A DNA stretch of 64,000 nt from Tetradesmus obliquus (GCA_030272155.1 CP126191.1:952501-1016500); one strand, 5' to 3'; counted from the stretch's first letter, positions 1 through 13,321 are shown. A program made the numbers and translations. Notes: generated by a model from the sequence alone, not told the origin.

Positions 1-750
1 GGTGCTGCTGCTCCTCCTACTTGTTCTAGTATTACCTGCATTCAAAAGAAAACCTGGTCAGTGCCGCCCTCAGTAGCCACGATGGCCTGGGGGGCAACGG
101 CACTGACGGTCTTCTGCTCCTTTGTAGTCAGAGGTAGTCCTGGTGCTGCGTTGTCAGTAACATCCTCAGTGTGTCACCTCCAGCAAAGACGTGTAAAGTT
201 GATATTTCCTCGCAAAGAAGCAGGAGCAGCAGCAGTGGTTGTAGTACATGTGTAGGTAGGGGGATGCCTGTATACAAGTCATCAGACGGTCACAGACCCA
301 AACTGCATACGGACCACTGAACAATCAATTGCTCTTGAAGGCGCGAATACCAATGCGTGCCTGTCCCATGTCAGAGGTGCTGCCACAGCTTGGCTCAGCA
401 GCAGTGTGGGTGGCCAACATTCGCCGAACCCCAAGCTGCCGCGGCAAACCACACACTGTCAGTGAGCAATTTCTGTGCACGGCAAATTCACCAGTCAATT
501 GCTTGACTGCTGTGGCATGAACCCTGGCTAACCAAATTGGTGACAACTGGCAGCACCTGCCAAGATGCAACCTGGCAGTCGATTCAGTAGCCAACCACAT
601 TGAGACACAAACATCACAGAAACCAACCAGCCAATGCATCTTAAAGGAGATAGCGTCAGCTGCTCACAATAGTGGCTGACCATGACCTGCAATCCAGTCG
701 ACAGAGACAGGTTCCGTGTCACCCAAACATGCTGAGCCTGGCAAACGGCA
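1..750. other. Left flank, no supported gene
   Basis: This is sequence downstream of the U2 snRNP A' stop codon. I see no protein family here. On the minus strand a short open stretch without a Met runs from about 165 to a TGA at 42-44. It could be the terminal exon of a gene lying mostly outside the window, but nothing recognisable supports that. No TGTAA signal for the U2A' transcript was found on the minus strand in this stretch. Confidence 0.4.
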
Positions 751-3149
751 TCAGCCCTCATCCATAGCTGCCGCGCTGTCCTGCTGCTGCCGCTGCTGCT
801 CCTCCTCCTCCTTCCTTGCAAGAGCAGAAGGCATGTCACCCGCCTTCAGCGCCTGCTCCAGCCTCCAAGCATCCTCAAGCGTCTGTGCATTCGCCACAGC
901 AGCCTTGATGGCAGTCAGCTGCTCCGCTGATGGTGCTGCCGTGGGCTTTGCTGCTGCTGCTGCCTCGCCATTTGCGCCCTCCTCATCGCCAGCCTGCGCT
1001 GCTGCCTCATCTGTGTCCATTGCTGCTGCGGCTGCTTCAGGCAGGCCCTCGCCTGGCTCAAAGGTGTTGCCGTCCTGCTGCTGCCGCTGCTGCTGCTGCT
1101 CCAACGTGCCGTACAGCTTCTCTGCCTGCTCCCGCTCCTGCAAGCAACAACAGGTTTGCGGCACCACACACAGAGCACCGTCAGCAACTGTCAAAATCTG
1201 CCACCAGCGCCTGCAACCTGTGGGCAAGGTGTGCATGTGCACTCCAACGCTGCTGCTGTTCAAGAAACGCGCAAAGATCCCACTAACAGCCAGGGCATGC
1301 TGCTGCATCCCACCTTTTGTTTGACCTTTTTGAAGTCCAGCACCTTCAGCTTGGGGCACCTGCTGATGGTGTACAGCCTGGCAGCATGACCGCAAATGAA
1401 AACAGCGACATGTTGTGAGTTGGCGCAAATGAGACGTGGCAATTGACGCGACATAATGGCAATGTCCATTTTAGTGGTGACAGCACAGGATGGACCAAGG
1501 CAGCTGCTGCGGGCGCTGTACTTAAAAGACAGGCATTGAGAACGACGCCACAATGTATGCTTGCAGGATGCTGGCAAAGAAAGGTGCAGCACAATTATGT
1601 ACTGTCCTGCAACGTGGCAAAGGCAGCCAAGCTGACGTGCAACCATGCGGCGTGTTCGTTGCATGCTGTGTGCTGCTGCCGCACCTGTACTCCTTCTTGA
1701 GTGCCACTGGGTTGCCTGAGATGCTGAGCGTGGTCAGCTTCGGCAGTGATGACAGCGGGTCAATGTCCTGCAAGCACAGCGAAACCAGGTCCGTGTTTGA
1801 CTGCAGGACAGTCGAATGGCATTTAGCTGCGTAAGAGAAGACTTGTTGGTCTTGCAATTGCTTCAGCTGCCGCCAAAAAACCCCGGGATGCGCAGCTACT
1901 GCTTCCTGCAACAGCCGAGTGCTCAACAAAAAAAGGGTCCCTTCACCCCCATCAGCCCCTCCTGTAGCTGCTAACACGTGTTACGTGCTGCTGTTGAGGC
2001 ACTGCAACAAACCCCACCCTGTAATGGCTCCATGTGCTGTGCTGTGCTCACCCGCAGCTCCGAGATCTTGTTGTTGGTCAGCACCAGTGACTCCAAGTGC
2101 CCCACGGACGCTGCAGGCGGCGGTGGCAGCAGCAGCAGCAGCAGCACCAGCGTTGTTGGGGATGAGAAGCGCGTAGGCGTTCGCCGCATACGTCACCCAC
2201 TCCAGGTGTTGCCTCCACGCAGCGAGATGTATGTGCGCACTCGCCTGCACGTGCAAGGGATGTGCATGCCAGTACCGTGCTGTTCTTGCGTGTGCAAGCA
2301 CTGCCAGCTGTCAATTGCTGGTGTGGCTGCTCACCTTCCAGGTTGCGTGCAATCTTTGCGATGCGGTTGTTGCTGAGCAGTAGCATCTTCAGGCGCGGCA
2401 GGCGCGGGAAGCCCTCCAAGCGCACAATGGCATTGTCGCTGAGGTCTATGCTGTCAAACTGGTTCTGCAGCACGGAAAAGACGAAGAGCCCAGCAGAAGC
2501 ACATGAATGAGGGAACACGCTGCTGGGGGCAGGGAACAAGCCTGCTGAACAAGCAGGAGTTGTAAACATGGCAAGGACTGCTGCAGCGAAGTTGCCTGGC
2601 ACTGCCTCCTCACCACACCTGTGCGCCTATCCTCAGCCCCCAAAACCCGTGCATCATGGCGTGTGCTAGACGCAGCGACAGGACAGTGTTGATATGCCAT
2701 GGCATGCTGCCAGCGCAGGTACAGCTCGCAGCAGCGATGGCTGTCCCTCAAGCTTCACCCCATGTGCTATGCGGGTACATGAGTTGCTGCTTGTGACCAT
2801 GCCATGCCATGACTCACGCATCAGCACGCATCAGCTTTACCACAGGAGCACTACATTGCATACTGCTGCTGCAATGCCAGCACCCAACCTACTACTGCAT
2901 CCTTACCTCAGTCACTCCCAGGTTCTCTATGGCTCCAATCTTGTTGCCTGGCAGGCACAGGCAAATGGTTCAGCTACAGCTGTTGCCGAACACATTGCAG
3001 CGGCTGTCACAGCAGCGGTGCCTACCCCGCAGATCTATTTCGTAGTACTTGATGCAGCTCATGTACTGAGGGCTTCTCAAAATCAGGTCAGCTGTGAGCC
3101 TGCCTGCCAGGCGAGGCCCCAGCGAGCCTGTAGGTCGAGCATCCCCCAT
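751..3149 (-). CDS. U2A': U2 small nuclear ribonucleoprotein A' (leucine-rich repeat)
   Basis: Spliceosomal protein that binds the U2 snRNA stem-loop IV together with U2B'' and acts in the nucleus in branch-site recognition. Seven exons join in phase: 3149..3026, 2947..2907, 2464..2335, 2110..2052, 1767..1685, 1377..1314, 1137..751, giving 295 residues (human U2A' is about 255). Family landmarks appear in order: RLTADLI and YYEIDLRGNKI near the N-terminus, the LRR segments FDSIDLSDNAI, LKMLLLSNNRI and LESLVLTNNKISEL, then DIDPLSSL and LSISGNPV, and the LRR cap CPKLKVLDFKKVK. The last exon adds a divergent Gln/Ala-rich tail that ends in an acidic/Gln segment. I chose the start at 3149 because it is in frame with RLTADLI after a 16-residue leader; a start inside that leader cannot be excluded. 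All introns are GT-AG. The gene is divergent from the F-box/LRR gene. Confidence 0.93.
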
Positions 3150-3622
3150 GGCTGCAGGTGCTGCTGCTGCTGCTCAGCCAGCAAACAGGCTGCTGCAGCC
3201 CCTAAGGAGTCCGGCTGCAGTCAACACGGTCACTTAAAATAAACGTGAAATAGATCAACAATGAAATAGCGTCACAGCGGACCAGCAAGAACTGATTCGG
3301 CGGAGAAGCTCCCAATGATCAGTGACAAGACGTATGTGTCGGCTGAAGCACGTTCAAGGGTCTGCAAGCTGTTTACACCACAGGGACATCACGCGCATTG
3401 GCTGTGATGTGTTGTACATCATGTAGTTGCACCCTCCCTCAACAACTGTTACACGCCTTTCGTGGTGTACCCACGGATAAGTTGCCTGCAAAGCGCGCAG
3501 CCAAGATTGTATGTGGCGTTCACATCGTAATTATCACCTGTTTACGCCAGTACCGAGGTGTTGCACTGTCTCGACGCCATTTCCATCGAAATCTGGGACC
3601 TGTTCTACGTGCGTAGGCGCAA
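3150..3622. promoter_or_regulatory. Putative divergent promoter between U2A' and the F-box/LRR gene
   Basis: These 473 bp separate the two divergently oriented start codons and must hold both 5' UTRs and promoters unless a distal exon exists. The stretch is less CAG/CTG-rich than the genes around it. I see no canonical TATA box or other motif I can name, so the assignment rests on position only. Confidence 0.45.
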
Positions 3623-6600
3623 ATGGATAGTATTGAAGATGTTTTGATAGATGACGAAGCGTCTGGAGCAGGTGCGTGGTCCGAAGATCAGCACGGACCT
3701 GGCCCTGAACTGCCTACCTTCCTGCCTGACCAAGGCGTGTGCGTGCGTGTGTACAGGGGTTCAGAAACGCCCATTCTATGAACTCTGTGCGCCCCTCATC
3801 AAGGTGAGCCTTGCATGTACTAGATCAGGACCGCCTGCTGGTCCAAGGCCCAGTCAAGTGGTCAGACTTCGGAGCTGCTTCGCATGCAAGGCTGACGAGC
3901 CAGGCGGTGTTCTGTGTGACAGTTATCCTCACATCACATCGTACAGCATAGTATGCAGCAACACAGCTGCAGGAAGCCGGCAAGAAGCAGCCTTGCATGG
4001 AGCACAGCAGCAGTGCAAGAGCCAGCAGCATGCAGTAGCCTTGCACAGCCTGCCCTCAGACCTCTGCTACAGCAGCACGTGTATCTGCAGCAGCAATCAA
4101 TGTCAACGTCACGCTCCCCATTCGTAGCAGGCACGGCTTCTTGTAGTTCTCAGCCCTGTTGCTGCCAGGAGGACGTAGGGTTTCAGCACCTTCTTTGGTG
4201 GTGTCCAGCGCAGGGCGATCCGAACGTGGCAGATTGCAAGCAGCTTGCAGGAAGTCTTTGCACTCCCTCCACAGCACCTGCACAGCCTCTCCAGCGGTAA
4301 AGTGCTTCAAATCACACAAGCAGACGGTAGCCACAGCCCAGTCAACTATGTGTTACTTGTGTTGACCACTGCGCATGCACAGGTCCTGCGGGAGCAGCTG
4401 GGTCCTGGGGAGCTCGATGCAGCAGCGCGCGTGTGCAAGGCCTGGGCAGCGCAGCTCGCACATGACGTGGTGCACTGCGAGATGTGCATGCCAGCCAGCC
4501 ATGAGCAGCTGCTGTGCCAGCTTGAGCAGCTGGGGCGGCGCTTCCGTAATGTGCACAGCTGGCACCTGTGGCTGCCGGCTGGCGCTGACTGGGCGGCCAT
4601 TGATGACCAGCGCCTGCTGTGGCTACTCAGCAGGTGCGGTTAGTGGCAGCAGTGCTATCAGTGGTAACACTGTGCTTGCACTGTCAGCAGTTACGGCGTG
4701 GCCATGGCTTCCTGCAAGCACTTGTGGAGGGTGGTGGCGGCGCCTGCTGTGGCTGCTCAGCAGGTGCCGCCTGCCAGCAGTAATTTGATTAGTACACCGT
4801 GCTTGCGCTGTCAGCAGTTGGTCATGGCCTCCTGCAAGCACTTGTGGCTGACAGCGGCTGGCAGTGGCAGCACATGCTGTGGCTGCTGAGCAGGCGCGGC
4901 ACGGCAGTTCTGTTGCTGCCACATTAATGCTAGCAGGTGCACACAGCTGTGGCCTCCTCCTGCAAGCATCTATGTATGGTGGAGGCCATTGCATGCACCA
5001 CCAGCGGGGCGTGTGTTTTACATGGCAAAGCATGACGAAGCAGCGTCTAACATTGGACTGGTGTGCTTACTTGTGCTGCGCAGGTACAAGGCGGAGAAGC
5101 TGCAGCTGGATGGCCGGCTGTACTGGAACCCGTGCGAGTGCAGCCTGCCCTTCCTGGACGTGGATGGTGAGGGGCCAGCAGCAGCTGAAGTTTGGGGCAC
5201 AGTCTGCTCAAGTGTGTTGTAGGCATAGCTGCACCAGCAGCGAGTGCGGCAAGTGCAAGTCATAACACAGATGCTGTCGTTGCTTGATGCAGTGTAGTGG
5301 CTATTGTGCTTCCCGTCCTGTGGATCGTATGTAGAAACAAACCAACCGCAACGCCAAGGAGCCTTGCTGCGCTGAAGACGCTGCGAATACATGGTGACTG
5401 TTGCTTGAATGTTGACATTCCGTGCTGCTTGTTTGTGCTGCCTCGCAGACATGAAGTGGCTGTCATCGCTGCGCTCGCTGCAGACGCTGCAACTGTCACA
5501 CTGCAGCATCACATCACCCGCAGGTGCGCAACATTCTCGGCGGCAGCATCAGCAGCATCAGCATCAGCAGCGTTATCTGCATGCCAGCTGCTTGCAATGC
5601 TATGACTGCACAGGCATTTCGGTTCTTCCATCCCATTCACATCCCATTCACAATACCAGCAAGGTAGCCGGGCAGTGATGCAGGCCAAGTTGCCTGCTTG
5701 TGTGCAGATTGTACGTGAAGAGCAGATACTACTGCCGACACTTATACAGGCTTGCGGCATCTTGTCTTTTGAGTCAGCCATGCACATCCAGTAGGTTGTC
5801 TCCAAACTGCGCGCCGCAGCTATCACCTGCACTCCACGTGCTCTTTCAATCGACCCCACAGTACCCCCCCCCCCCCCCCCCCACTAACTGACTCACCTTG
5901 CAATGCCGTGTTTTCCCGCGGTGCTCGGCAGGCCTGCCCTTCCTCGCGTTCCTGCCGGACCTGCGCACATTGGTCTTCGGCATGCAGCCAGAATCGAACG
6001 ACGCCTGGCTGGCAGCAGGCCTGGCACCGCTGCTGCCACACCTGCAGAAGCTGCAGCAGGTGCATGAAATTGAAATTCATGTGGAGGGCGCAGTGCAACT
6101 GCCAGCACATTTGCCGGAGCAGGCTCAGGCGCTGTTTGCCTCATGTGCACGGCTGCAGCGGCTGCGGCTGCTGCTGGGGACTGGCTGGGGCATGGTCAAA
6201 GACGCAGAGGCAGTGGTGTTTGACCGGGTGCAGTGTGGTGAGAAGCAGGCGTGTTGGATGGCGGTTAAGGCAGGCGCCGGCGGCACTGCAGCGGCTGCTG
6301 GTGATGCTGCGGCCAATGCACAACCGCAGCAGCAGCAGCAGCAGCAAGCGCCTGGTACAGTGGCAGCAGGAGGAGGAGCAGGGGAGCTGGAGGCAGTCGA
6401 GCCTGGCCAGCAGCAGCAGCAGCCAGTGCAGCGGCCGCGGGCAAACTGGCTGGCAATGATGGACCCTCTGGCAGCCAAGACAGCAGCTGCAGCAGGCCTG
6501 GACATCTCACTCTATGACCTGCCTGCGCCTGGCGGGCTAAACCCCTCAGGTTCAGCAGGCGGGCTGAACCCCTCAGGTTTAGGACCGGGCTTGAACCCTG

Positions 6601-7807
6601 GCTTTGGGGATGATGATGATGAGGGGCTGTGGCCAGCGCCAGCGCCCCCAGTGCCTGCAGCTCGTCTGACGCCGGGGCCTGCTGCTGCTGCTGCTGCTGG
6701 GCCTGGGCAGCAGCAGCAGGGTGCTGCTCCTGCTGGGTTGGGTGGCGGTATGCATGGAGCAGGCCCAGCAGCAGCAGCAGGTGGTGGGGGTGGCGGGAAT
6801 GGTCCGCAACAGCAGCCTGCAGCAGCAGCAGCAGCAGGTGGTGGTGGTGGTGGTGGTGGTGGTGCAGCAGCTGCTGCTGGTGCAGCTCAGGGCCCGGCGC
6901 TCCAGCAGCAGCAGCAGCCACACCATGCACCGCAGCGGCCTGCAGCAGCAGCAGGGAGTGCTGCTGGTAGCTTGCTGGCCACGTTCCCAAGGCCGTACCT
7001 TGCACGGCGCGCTGCAGCTATGGAGCGCCGAGCTATGGCGGCTGCACGTGACCCGGCAGCTTCAACAGCTGCTGCTGCTGTTGCTGCTGCTGCAATGGCG
7101 GCGACAGCGGCGGCGGCGGCAGCAGCAGCAGCAGCAGGAGCTGATGACCGGTTCTTGAGCCCTGAGCCGATTCTTGATGACATTGATGAGTTCTTCGACA
7201 TCGTATCGCCACAAGCAGCGCTTGAGGCAGCGGATCCCATGGATGCTGCAGAGGGGGCAGCAGCAGCAGCACAGGGCAGCCAGCAGCAAGCTGCTGAGGT
7301 GGCAGCTGCTGCCCCTGCTGACCCAATGGATGTCGATGCACAGCAGCAGCAGCAGCAGCAGGGTGATGCCCATATGCCCGCAGCAGCATCACCTCCACCA
7401 CCTCCACCAGTAGCGGCAGCTGCAGCAGCGCCTGCAGCAGCAAACAAGAAGCGCCCATCACCAGCTGCACACGGCTGTGGCCAGCAGGCTGCTGCTGCTG
7501 CTGCTGCTGGGAGCAGTGCTGCTGCAGGCCTGACCGGAGCAGCAGCAGCTGCTGCAGCAGGTTCTGGCAGTTCAGCCGCCGGCGCTGGCAGTGGTGGCAG
7601 TGGTGGGAGTGGTGGCAGCAGCAAGGCGAGTCCTTCTGGTATGCTGACGATGCGCATGAAGCGAGCACTGGCAACAGACCGCTTGTTCCACAGCAACGCA
7701 AACAGCCCCACCTCCGGCGGAAATGATCGCCAGCAGCAGCAGGATCCGGCTGCCGGTTCTGGCGGCCCTGCTGCTGCTGCTGCTGCTGCCGCTGCTGCTG
7801 CTGGCAG

Positions 7808-7840
<33 letters not shown>

Positions 7841-9825
7841 CGATGATGAGTCAGGGCATGGGCGGCGGCGTGGCCGTGTGGTGGCGAGGCGCCGCTGCGG
7901 CAGCAGCCCCAGGGACTCTCGGCATCAGCAGGGCAGGGATGGCCTTGCAGGAGATGGAGCCAGAAATGGAGCCAGGGGGGAAAGGATGGGCCGGCCAGGT
8001 GGCAGCAGCAGCAGCAGCAGAGACGGGCTGGGTGGGTACCTTGGAGGCGTGGCCGGCACAGGCATGCTGGGTGGCATGTCGCAGCAGCAGCAGCAGGAAG
8101 AGGGTGAGCATGCAAGGCGCAGGCGGCGGCAGATTCTCCGCAGGGCTTTAGATCCACTCAGCCAGTCGCAGCCGCCGGCGCAGCAGCAGCAGCAGCAGTT
8201 GGGAGGCTTGCCGCCTGCTGCTGCTGCTGCTGCTGCTGGCACTGGCACTGGCACATCTCTCGCTGCGCATCCTCTGCTGGATCTGTCTGGCTTTACTGAT
8301 GAGGATGAGCAGCAGGCAGCAGCAGCAGCAGCAGCTGGGGCTGGCGATGCAGCAGCTGCAATGGGCATGCAGCGAAGTGCCAGCTTGGTCACCAACAACA
8401 ACTCAATGAATGGCGCGGGCAGTGATGCTCTGAATGCGGCAGCAGAGGCAGCTGCTGCTGGGCTTGAGGCTGCTGCTGTTGCTGCTGCTGCTGCCGGCAA
8501 TGGTACAGCCCAGCACGCATCATCTTCAGCAGCAGCAGCAGCAGCAGCGGGGCCAGCACAGCTCAATGCAGCAGCTGGCTCAGCACCCCAGCAGCAGCAG
8601 CAGCAGGGCCGGCTGAGCCCTGGCAACCCTGGCCCTCGCTGGCGCAGAGACAAGGCTAGCTTGCTTGCTGCGCGGCGGCGCGAGCGGCTGCGGATGCTTG
8701 GAAGTGCATTCTACGATGACGAAGATGATGATGACGATAATGACAATGATGACGATGATGATGAGGCAAGAGGGCGGCGCCGGAGAGGAGGAGGCTGTGC
8801 AGACGGCTGGCTAGGCCAACGCTGTGGGGCGAGCTTTGGAAGCTTGAGGGGCCTGGCTGGCTTTGGGCTGGGGCGCATGGACAGGGGTGGTTCAGCAGCA
8901 CGCGGTGACAGCAGCAGGGCAAACGAGCAGCAGCAGCAGCAGGCGGGTCAGCCAGCAGCGGGTGGGCATGGTGGTGGCGGCGGCAGCAGCAGCGCTGCAG
9001 GCGCAGCTGGGGTGCATGCATTGCCACTAAACCTGCTTGACCGGGAGCTGGGGCATGCGGGCTCCTCTGCTGCTGCAGCAGCGGCGGCGGCGGCTGCTGC
9101 AGCAGCTGCTGCGAACCTGTCACCCCTGCAGCTGCTGGATCGTGAGCTCGGCAGCAGCGGCCACCAGCCGGTGGGTTCTGCTGCTGCTGCTGGGAGTGGT
9201 GGCGGCGCTGGCAGCAGCAGTGCCGCACAAGCAGCTCCGCCTGCGGCACCACCGGCAGCAGCAGCAGCCGCAGCACCAGCTTCAGCTGCCGCTGCCAATG
9301 ATACATCGCAATCTATGGTACCTCATGCTGCAGCAGCAGCGGCAGCAGCGTACGCGTCCTCGCAGCGGCAGCGCAGGGAGGCTGAGCGCATGGGGCGGCC
9401 GGGGCGGCAGCAGCAGCAGGAGCGAGAGCTGGCTCGGGCGCAGCGCGCTCGGCTGCGGATGCTTCCTATGGAGCGGGAGAGGGAGCGGATGCAAGCCATG
9501 TATGGCGATGCTGCCGCTGCTGCTGCCAGGGCAGCAGCGCGGGCTGACTTGCGGGATGAGTGGAGGATGGATCCTATGCGGCCTTGGGGGATGGGAAGTT
9601 CCGAGGATGAAGATCTTGATGAAGTTGAGTGGATGATGGCGGCTGGCTTCGGCCGTGAGGGGCGGTACGGCATGCGCAGGCACATGCGTGCCGAGGTGGC
9701 GGCTGCAGCAGCAGCTGTTGCCGCCGTTGGGCCGGCAATGCAGGGAGATCAGCCGGCAGCAGCAGCAGCAGCCGGGCCAGCCGACATAAACGGGCCTGCC
9801 AATGGCAATGCTCCAGCGCTGCAGG

Positions 9826-9862
<37 letters not shown>

Positions 9863-12800
9863 ACCTGTGCCGCCACCGCCACCTCACGCAGCCGCCCACG
9901 CAGCAGCAGCACTTGCTGTTGCTGCAGCACATGCCGCAGCGGCAGCAGTAGCACCCGCTGCCGCCGCAGCTGCAGCACCCGCTGAGCCGCTGCGCTTGGT
10001 GCAGCTGAACCGCGTAGCTGTCAAGCCAGACAGCATCCTCGTCACTTCAGTGCGGCTGCTGGGGCTGCCTGGTCCTTCTGGCTTGCAGCAGCGCCTGCAG
10101 CAGCTGTTGGCGTGCTCGCCTGCGATTGGGGTTCAGGAGCTAGATCTAGGGTTTGGCGGCGCGGGGCTTGCCGTGCAAGGCGGCGGCCGCTTTGTGCAGC
10201 TGCTGCTGCGGCAGATGCTGCTGCTGCGGGGGCTGCGCCTGGCTGGGCTGCGGGGCTGCGAGTCTGCTGCAGATGTACCGCACCTGTGGGCGGCGGTTGC
10301 GCAGCTGCGCGGTAGGTGCAGAAGTAGGCTTTCTGCCTCTGGGTAGCGAAGTTGGTGATGGGGAGTGTGCTTGCGCATGATTAAGACCTCAGACATCACC
10401 TGTGCATGCCTGCTCAGCTGGCTGGAGTCAAGTGCTTGTCTGGCTGATACTACCATGCATGTACTGAATCTTGTCTTTTTTATTCCCTGCATTGCGAAAT
10501 TTCTCGTCCTGAGCATGCTGTGCTCGCCTCCCCTTCCTGCTTGTGCCTGCAGGGCTCACGCGCCTCACCCAACCTTTTGGCATGTACTGCTTTTTCCCTT
10601 CTTTCCTGCCCAGTGTTTCTCACTCAATGCAATTGCTGTGCTCGCCTGCCCTCCCCACTGATGCCTGCAGGGCTGACGCGCCTCAGCTACAGCGCCAACG
10701 GCGAGAGCAGCGCAGTGCTGCCGCTGCCAGCGCCCGCGGAGGGCAGCACGGCAGCAGCGGCAGCAGCAGACCGGCTCGGGCCGCAGCCGGAGCCGCCAGC
10801 TGCTGGCATGGTCAGCAAGCTGCAGCTGGATGCGCTGTTCATGCATGTGAGTGACAGGCTTGAGTGAAGGTGCTTCTTTCAGATTGCACGTGTATAGGAG
10901 TCTGACGCAGCTTCGATCTTCAGCATGCGCACGCCTTGGTGCACCACTCTTGCGCTGAGTTGCAACCCCCTGCCTGCCGGTGGGTTGCTTGCATTCGCCA
11001 TGTTTCCTTGCCTCCTGTTGATGACAACACCTTGTGACTTGTGTGCTGTGATGTGGCGCGCGCTGCCTTTGCTACTTCTCCCTATAATTTGGCTGTCACA
11101 GGTGCTGGTGAGCCGCCTGCGGCGCCTAGAGGTACTGGAGTTCAGCGGAGACATCCCCCCGCTGCCCAACGTTAGTAACACTGTCACTATTGGCAGCAGC
11201 GCAGGCAGCTCCTCAGCAGCAGCAGCAGCAGGCGCCGGCAGCAGCGCGGGTGTGCTGTCGATGCTGGTGCACCTAACAGCGCTGCGAAGCCTTACTCTGG
11301 AGCATGCTGGAGGGCCCACTTGCAGCCGCAATGGTGCAGCGCAGCTTGATATGGCTTGGCTGCCGGCTGGCCTGACCAAACTCAAACTCAAAGGCCTGAG
11401 TTTGTGTTGCCACAGCATGAAGGCAATGCCAGACAGTGCGGCAGCAGGTTATGCAGTGCTGCTGCTGCAGGCGCGGCGCGCTAATACGCCGGAGTCCTGG
11501 GCTGCTGCTGCAGCAGCAGCAGATGAGAAGGGCAAGGTGCCTGCAGTGAAGAATTTGGCGGCTGCAGGTGCTGGCAGCAGCAGCAGCAGCAGCGGTGTGA
11601 CGTACAGGTGGTATCAACCAGAGCCGCCGCTGCCACCTGTGCTGCTGCCAGGCCTAAGCGAGCTCAGCTTGTCAGATTGCTCCGGGGTTCATGCTGCAGT
11701 GATCGGATGCCTTGCGCACAGCACGGGGCTGCAAACATTGGAGCTAGCTGTGCGACGTGAGCTGCCGCCGCTGCCGCTGGCAGCTGTTGCGTTGATGTGG
11801 CCGCGCCTGCGCTGCGTGACGCTAAGCGAGCTGAGTTACAGCAGCAGCTTGGATGGCAGCAACAGGCGCAGCTTGCAGCAGATTAGTCCGCGTGGAGGGT
11901 TCAGTGCTGCTGCAGGCGCAAGCAGCAGTGCAGCTGCTGCTGGCAGTGCGGCAGAAGCAGCAGCGACAACGCTGCCAGATCTGTTAGATCCAAGGTTGAA
12001 TGCCGAGCTGGTGGCAGCGTGGCTGTGGGGCTGTTCCTACTCTGGCAGCGGTAGTAGCAGCAGCGGTGGCAACAGTGTGGCAGGGCAGCTGCTCTCAGAC
12101 ATCCAGCAGCGACCCAGTCGCAGCTGCAGCAGCAGTGTGGCATACTTCAGTTGGGCAGACCCAAGGGGCCTTCAGAAGTTTGCTTCTGGCCTTGCAAACC
12201 TATGCAAGCTGAAGCTGTCTCTGCCACATGCAGGCGGCAGCAGCAGCAGCAGCAATGGTGGCAGGTTTGGGGCAGCAGACCTGCTGGGGTTGTCAGCAGC
12301 GCAGCGGCTCCGGGAGTTGACTGTGGAGCTGCCAATGCAGTGCGGCTACACTGCTGCTGCTGCTGGCATCAGCAGGTTGACTGCACTGTCTCGCCTGCGG
12401 CTGCTGAATGTGAAATGTGCTGTGGATCGGCCATTGCCAGAGCAGCAGCGAACGGCTGCAGCAGCACGGGAGCGGCAGCAGCAGGCGCAGGCAGGGCTGC
12501 GGGACGCTGCACGGGCAGCTGCTGCTGCTGCTGGCCGTGGTGCGGCAGTAGCTGTACCAGCTGTGCCGGTACCGCCAGCAGCTCCTGCGGCAGCAGCAGC
12601 CAATGCAGGCAATGCAGATGATCGCAATGCACTGCTCGTGATGCTTGCAGAATTGGCAGCAGCAGGAGGCATGGGTAGGGCGGGCGGTGGCAGGCCAGAC
12701 GGCCGGGGCTTAGCACGAGGCTGGCCTGCACTGCTGGGCCAGCAGCAGCAGCAGCAGCAGGGACAGCTGCAACCTGCAGCACAGCAAGCACCTGCTGCTG

Positions 12801-13321
12801 CTGCTGCTGCTGCAGGAGCCGGAGGGCCGCTGGGTTTCGCACCGCCACCGCTGCCACCACCTATCCATGCTGCTGCTGGGGGTGCAGCTGCAGGGGCTGG
12901 CGCAGCTGTGGTTGCTGCTCCTGCAGCAGCAGCAGCAGCAGGTGGAGCAGCAGGTGGAGCAGCAGCAGCAGGCGGGCAGCTGCTGCCGTTCAACGATGAC
13001 GACTTCTTTGACGCCTCTGAGAGCGACGGCGAGGCAGAGGCAGAAGCAGAGCTGATGCGGCATGTTGAGGCAGCTGTAGCTGATGATGAAGCGGTTCCCG
13101 CTGCTGCTGCTGTTGCTGCTGCTGGAGGTGCTGCCGAGGGTGCAGCAGCTGCTGCTGCTGGTCCTGATGCCGCTGCGGCAGCAGCAGCAGGTGCTGCTGG
13201 AGCAGCAGCGCCAGCCGCCGGCAAGCGGCGGCGGCGGCGTCACCGGCCGAGTGAGCTGCTTGGTGAGATGCGGCGGCAGATGCCCGGCACGAGTGTGTTC
13301 CTGCACATCGTGCGCGCGTAG
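3623..13321 (+). CDS. Giant F-box-like / leucine-rich repeat protein with poly-Ala/Gln insert
   Basis: Eight exons join in phase: 3623..3671, 3757..3803, 4383..4633, 5084..5166, 5449..5523, 5932..10311, 10671..10846, 11102..13321, giving 2,426 residues. An F-box-like segment (VLREQLGPGELDAAARVCKAW, about residues 33-53) opens the conserved part. LRR-like stretches follow: SLRSLQTLQLSHCSI, FLPDLRTLVF, LRRLEVLEFSG, LTALRSLTLEHA, LSELSLSDCSG, STGLQTLELAV and LTALSRLRLLNV. The 4.4-kb exon 6 is mostly Ala, Gln, Gly and acidic runs with a poly-Asp tract encoded at about 7807-7849, so the LRR array is split by more than 1,200 disordered residues. If it is an F-box protein, the family role is substrate recognition in SCF ubiquitin ligases; that is inference. 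The Met at 5898 is intronic and not a start. The C-terminus ends MPGTSVFLHIVRA. Expression of the whole model should be checked with RNA reads. Confidence 0.75.
4611..4900 (+). repeat. Tandem 130-bp echoes of F-box/LRR exon 3 3' edge
   Basis: The true exon end with donor lies at 4611-4633. Near-copies occur at 4741-4763 and 4871-4893, exactly 130 bp apart each time. The first copy keeps a GT donor; in the second it is GC. Flanking intron sequence (TCCTGCAAGCACTTGTGG near 4711 and 4834) is repeated as well, so the unit spans the exon-intron junction. Confidence 0.85.
5864..5882 (+). repeat. Poly-C homopolymer run in an intron
   Basis: Nineteen consecutive C residues lie about 50 bp upstream of the exon 6 acceptor of the F-box/LRR gene. 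It may contribute to the polypyrimidine tract. Its exact length is prone to sequencing error. Confidence 0.9.
10518..10687 (+). repeat. Echo of F-box/LRR exon 7 5' edge
   Basis: The segment 10518-10570, including an acceptor CCTGCAG and the first coding bases GGCTCACGCGCCTCA, is repeated at 10636-10687 as the functional acceptor and exon start. The offset is about 118 bp. The upstream copy is degenerate. Confidence 0.8.

Noticed and set aside
325..839. Minus-strand ORFs of about 100 codons downstream of U2A'
   Set aside because: They overlap in different frames, resemble no family and lie in the U2A' 3' flank.
5898..5931. Met at 5898 as start of a 1,482-residue protein
   Set aside because: An acceptor at 5930-5931 joins in exact phase to the exon ending at 5523, so the Met is intronic.
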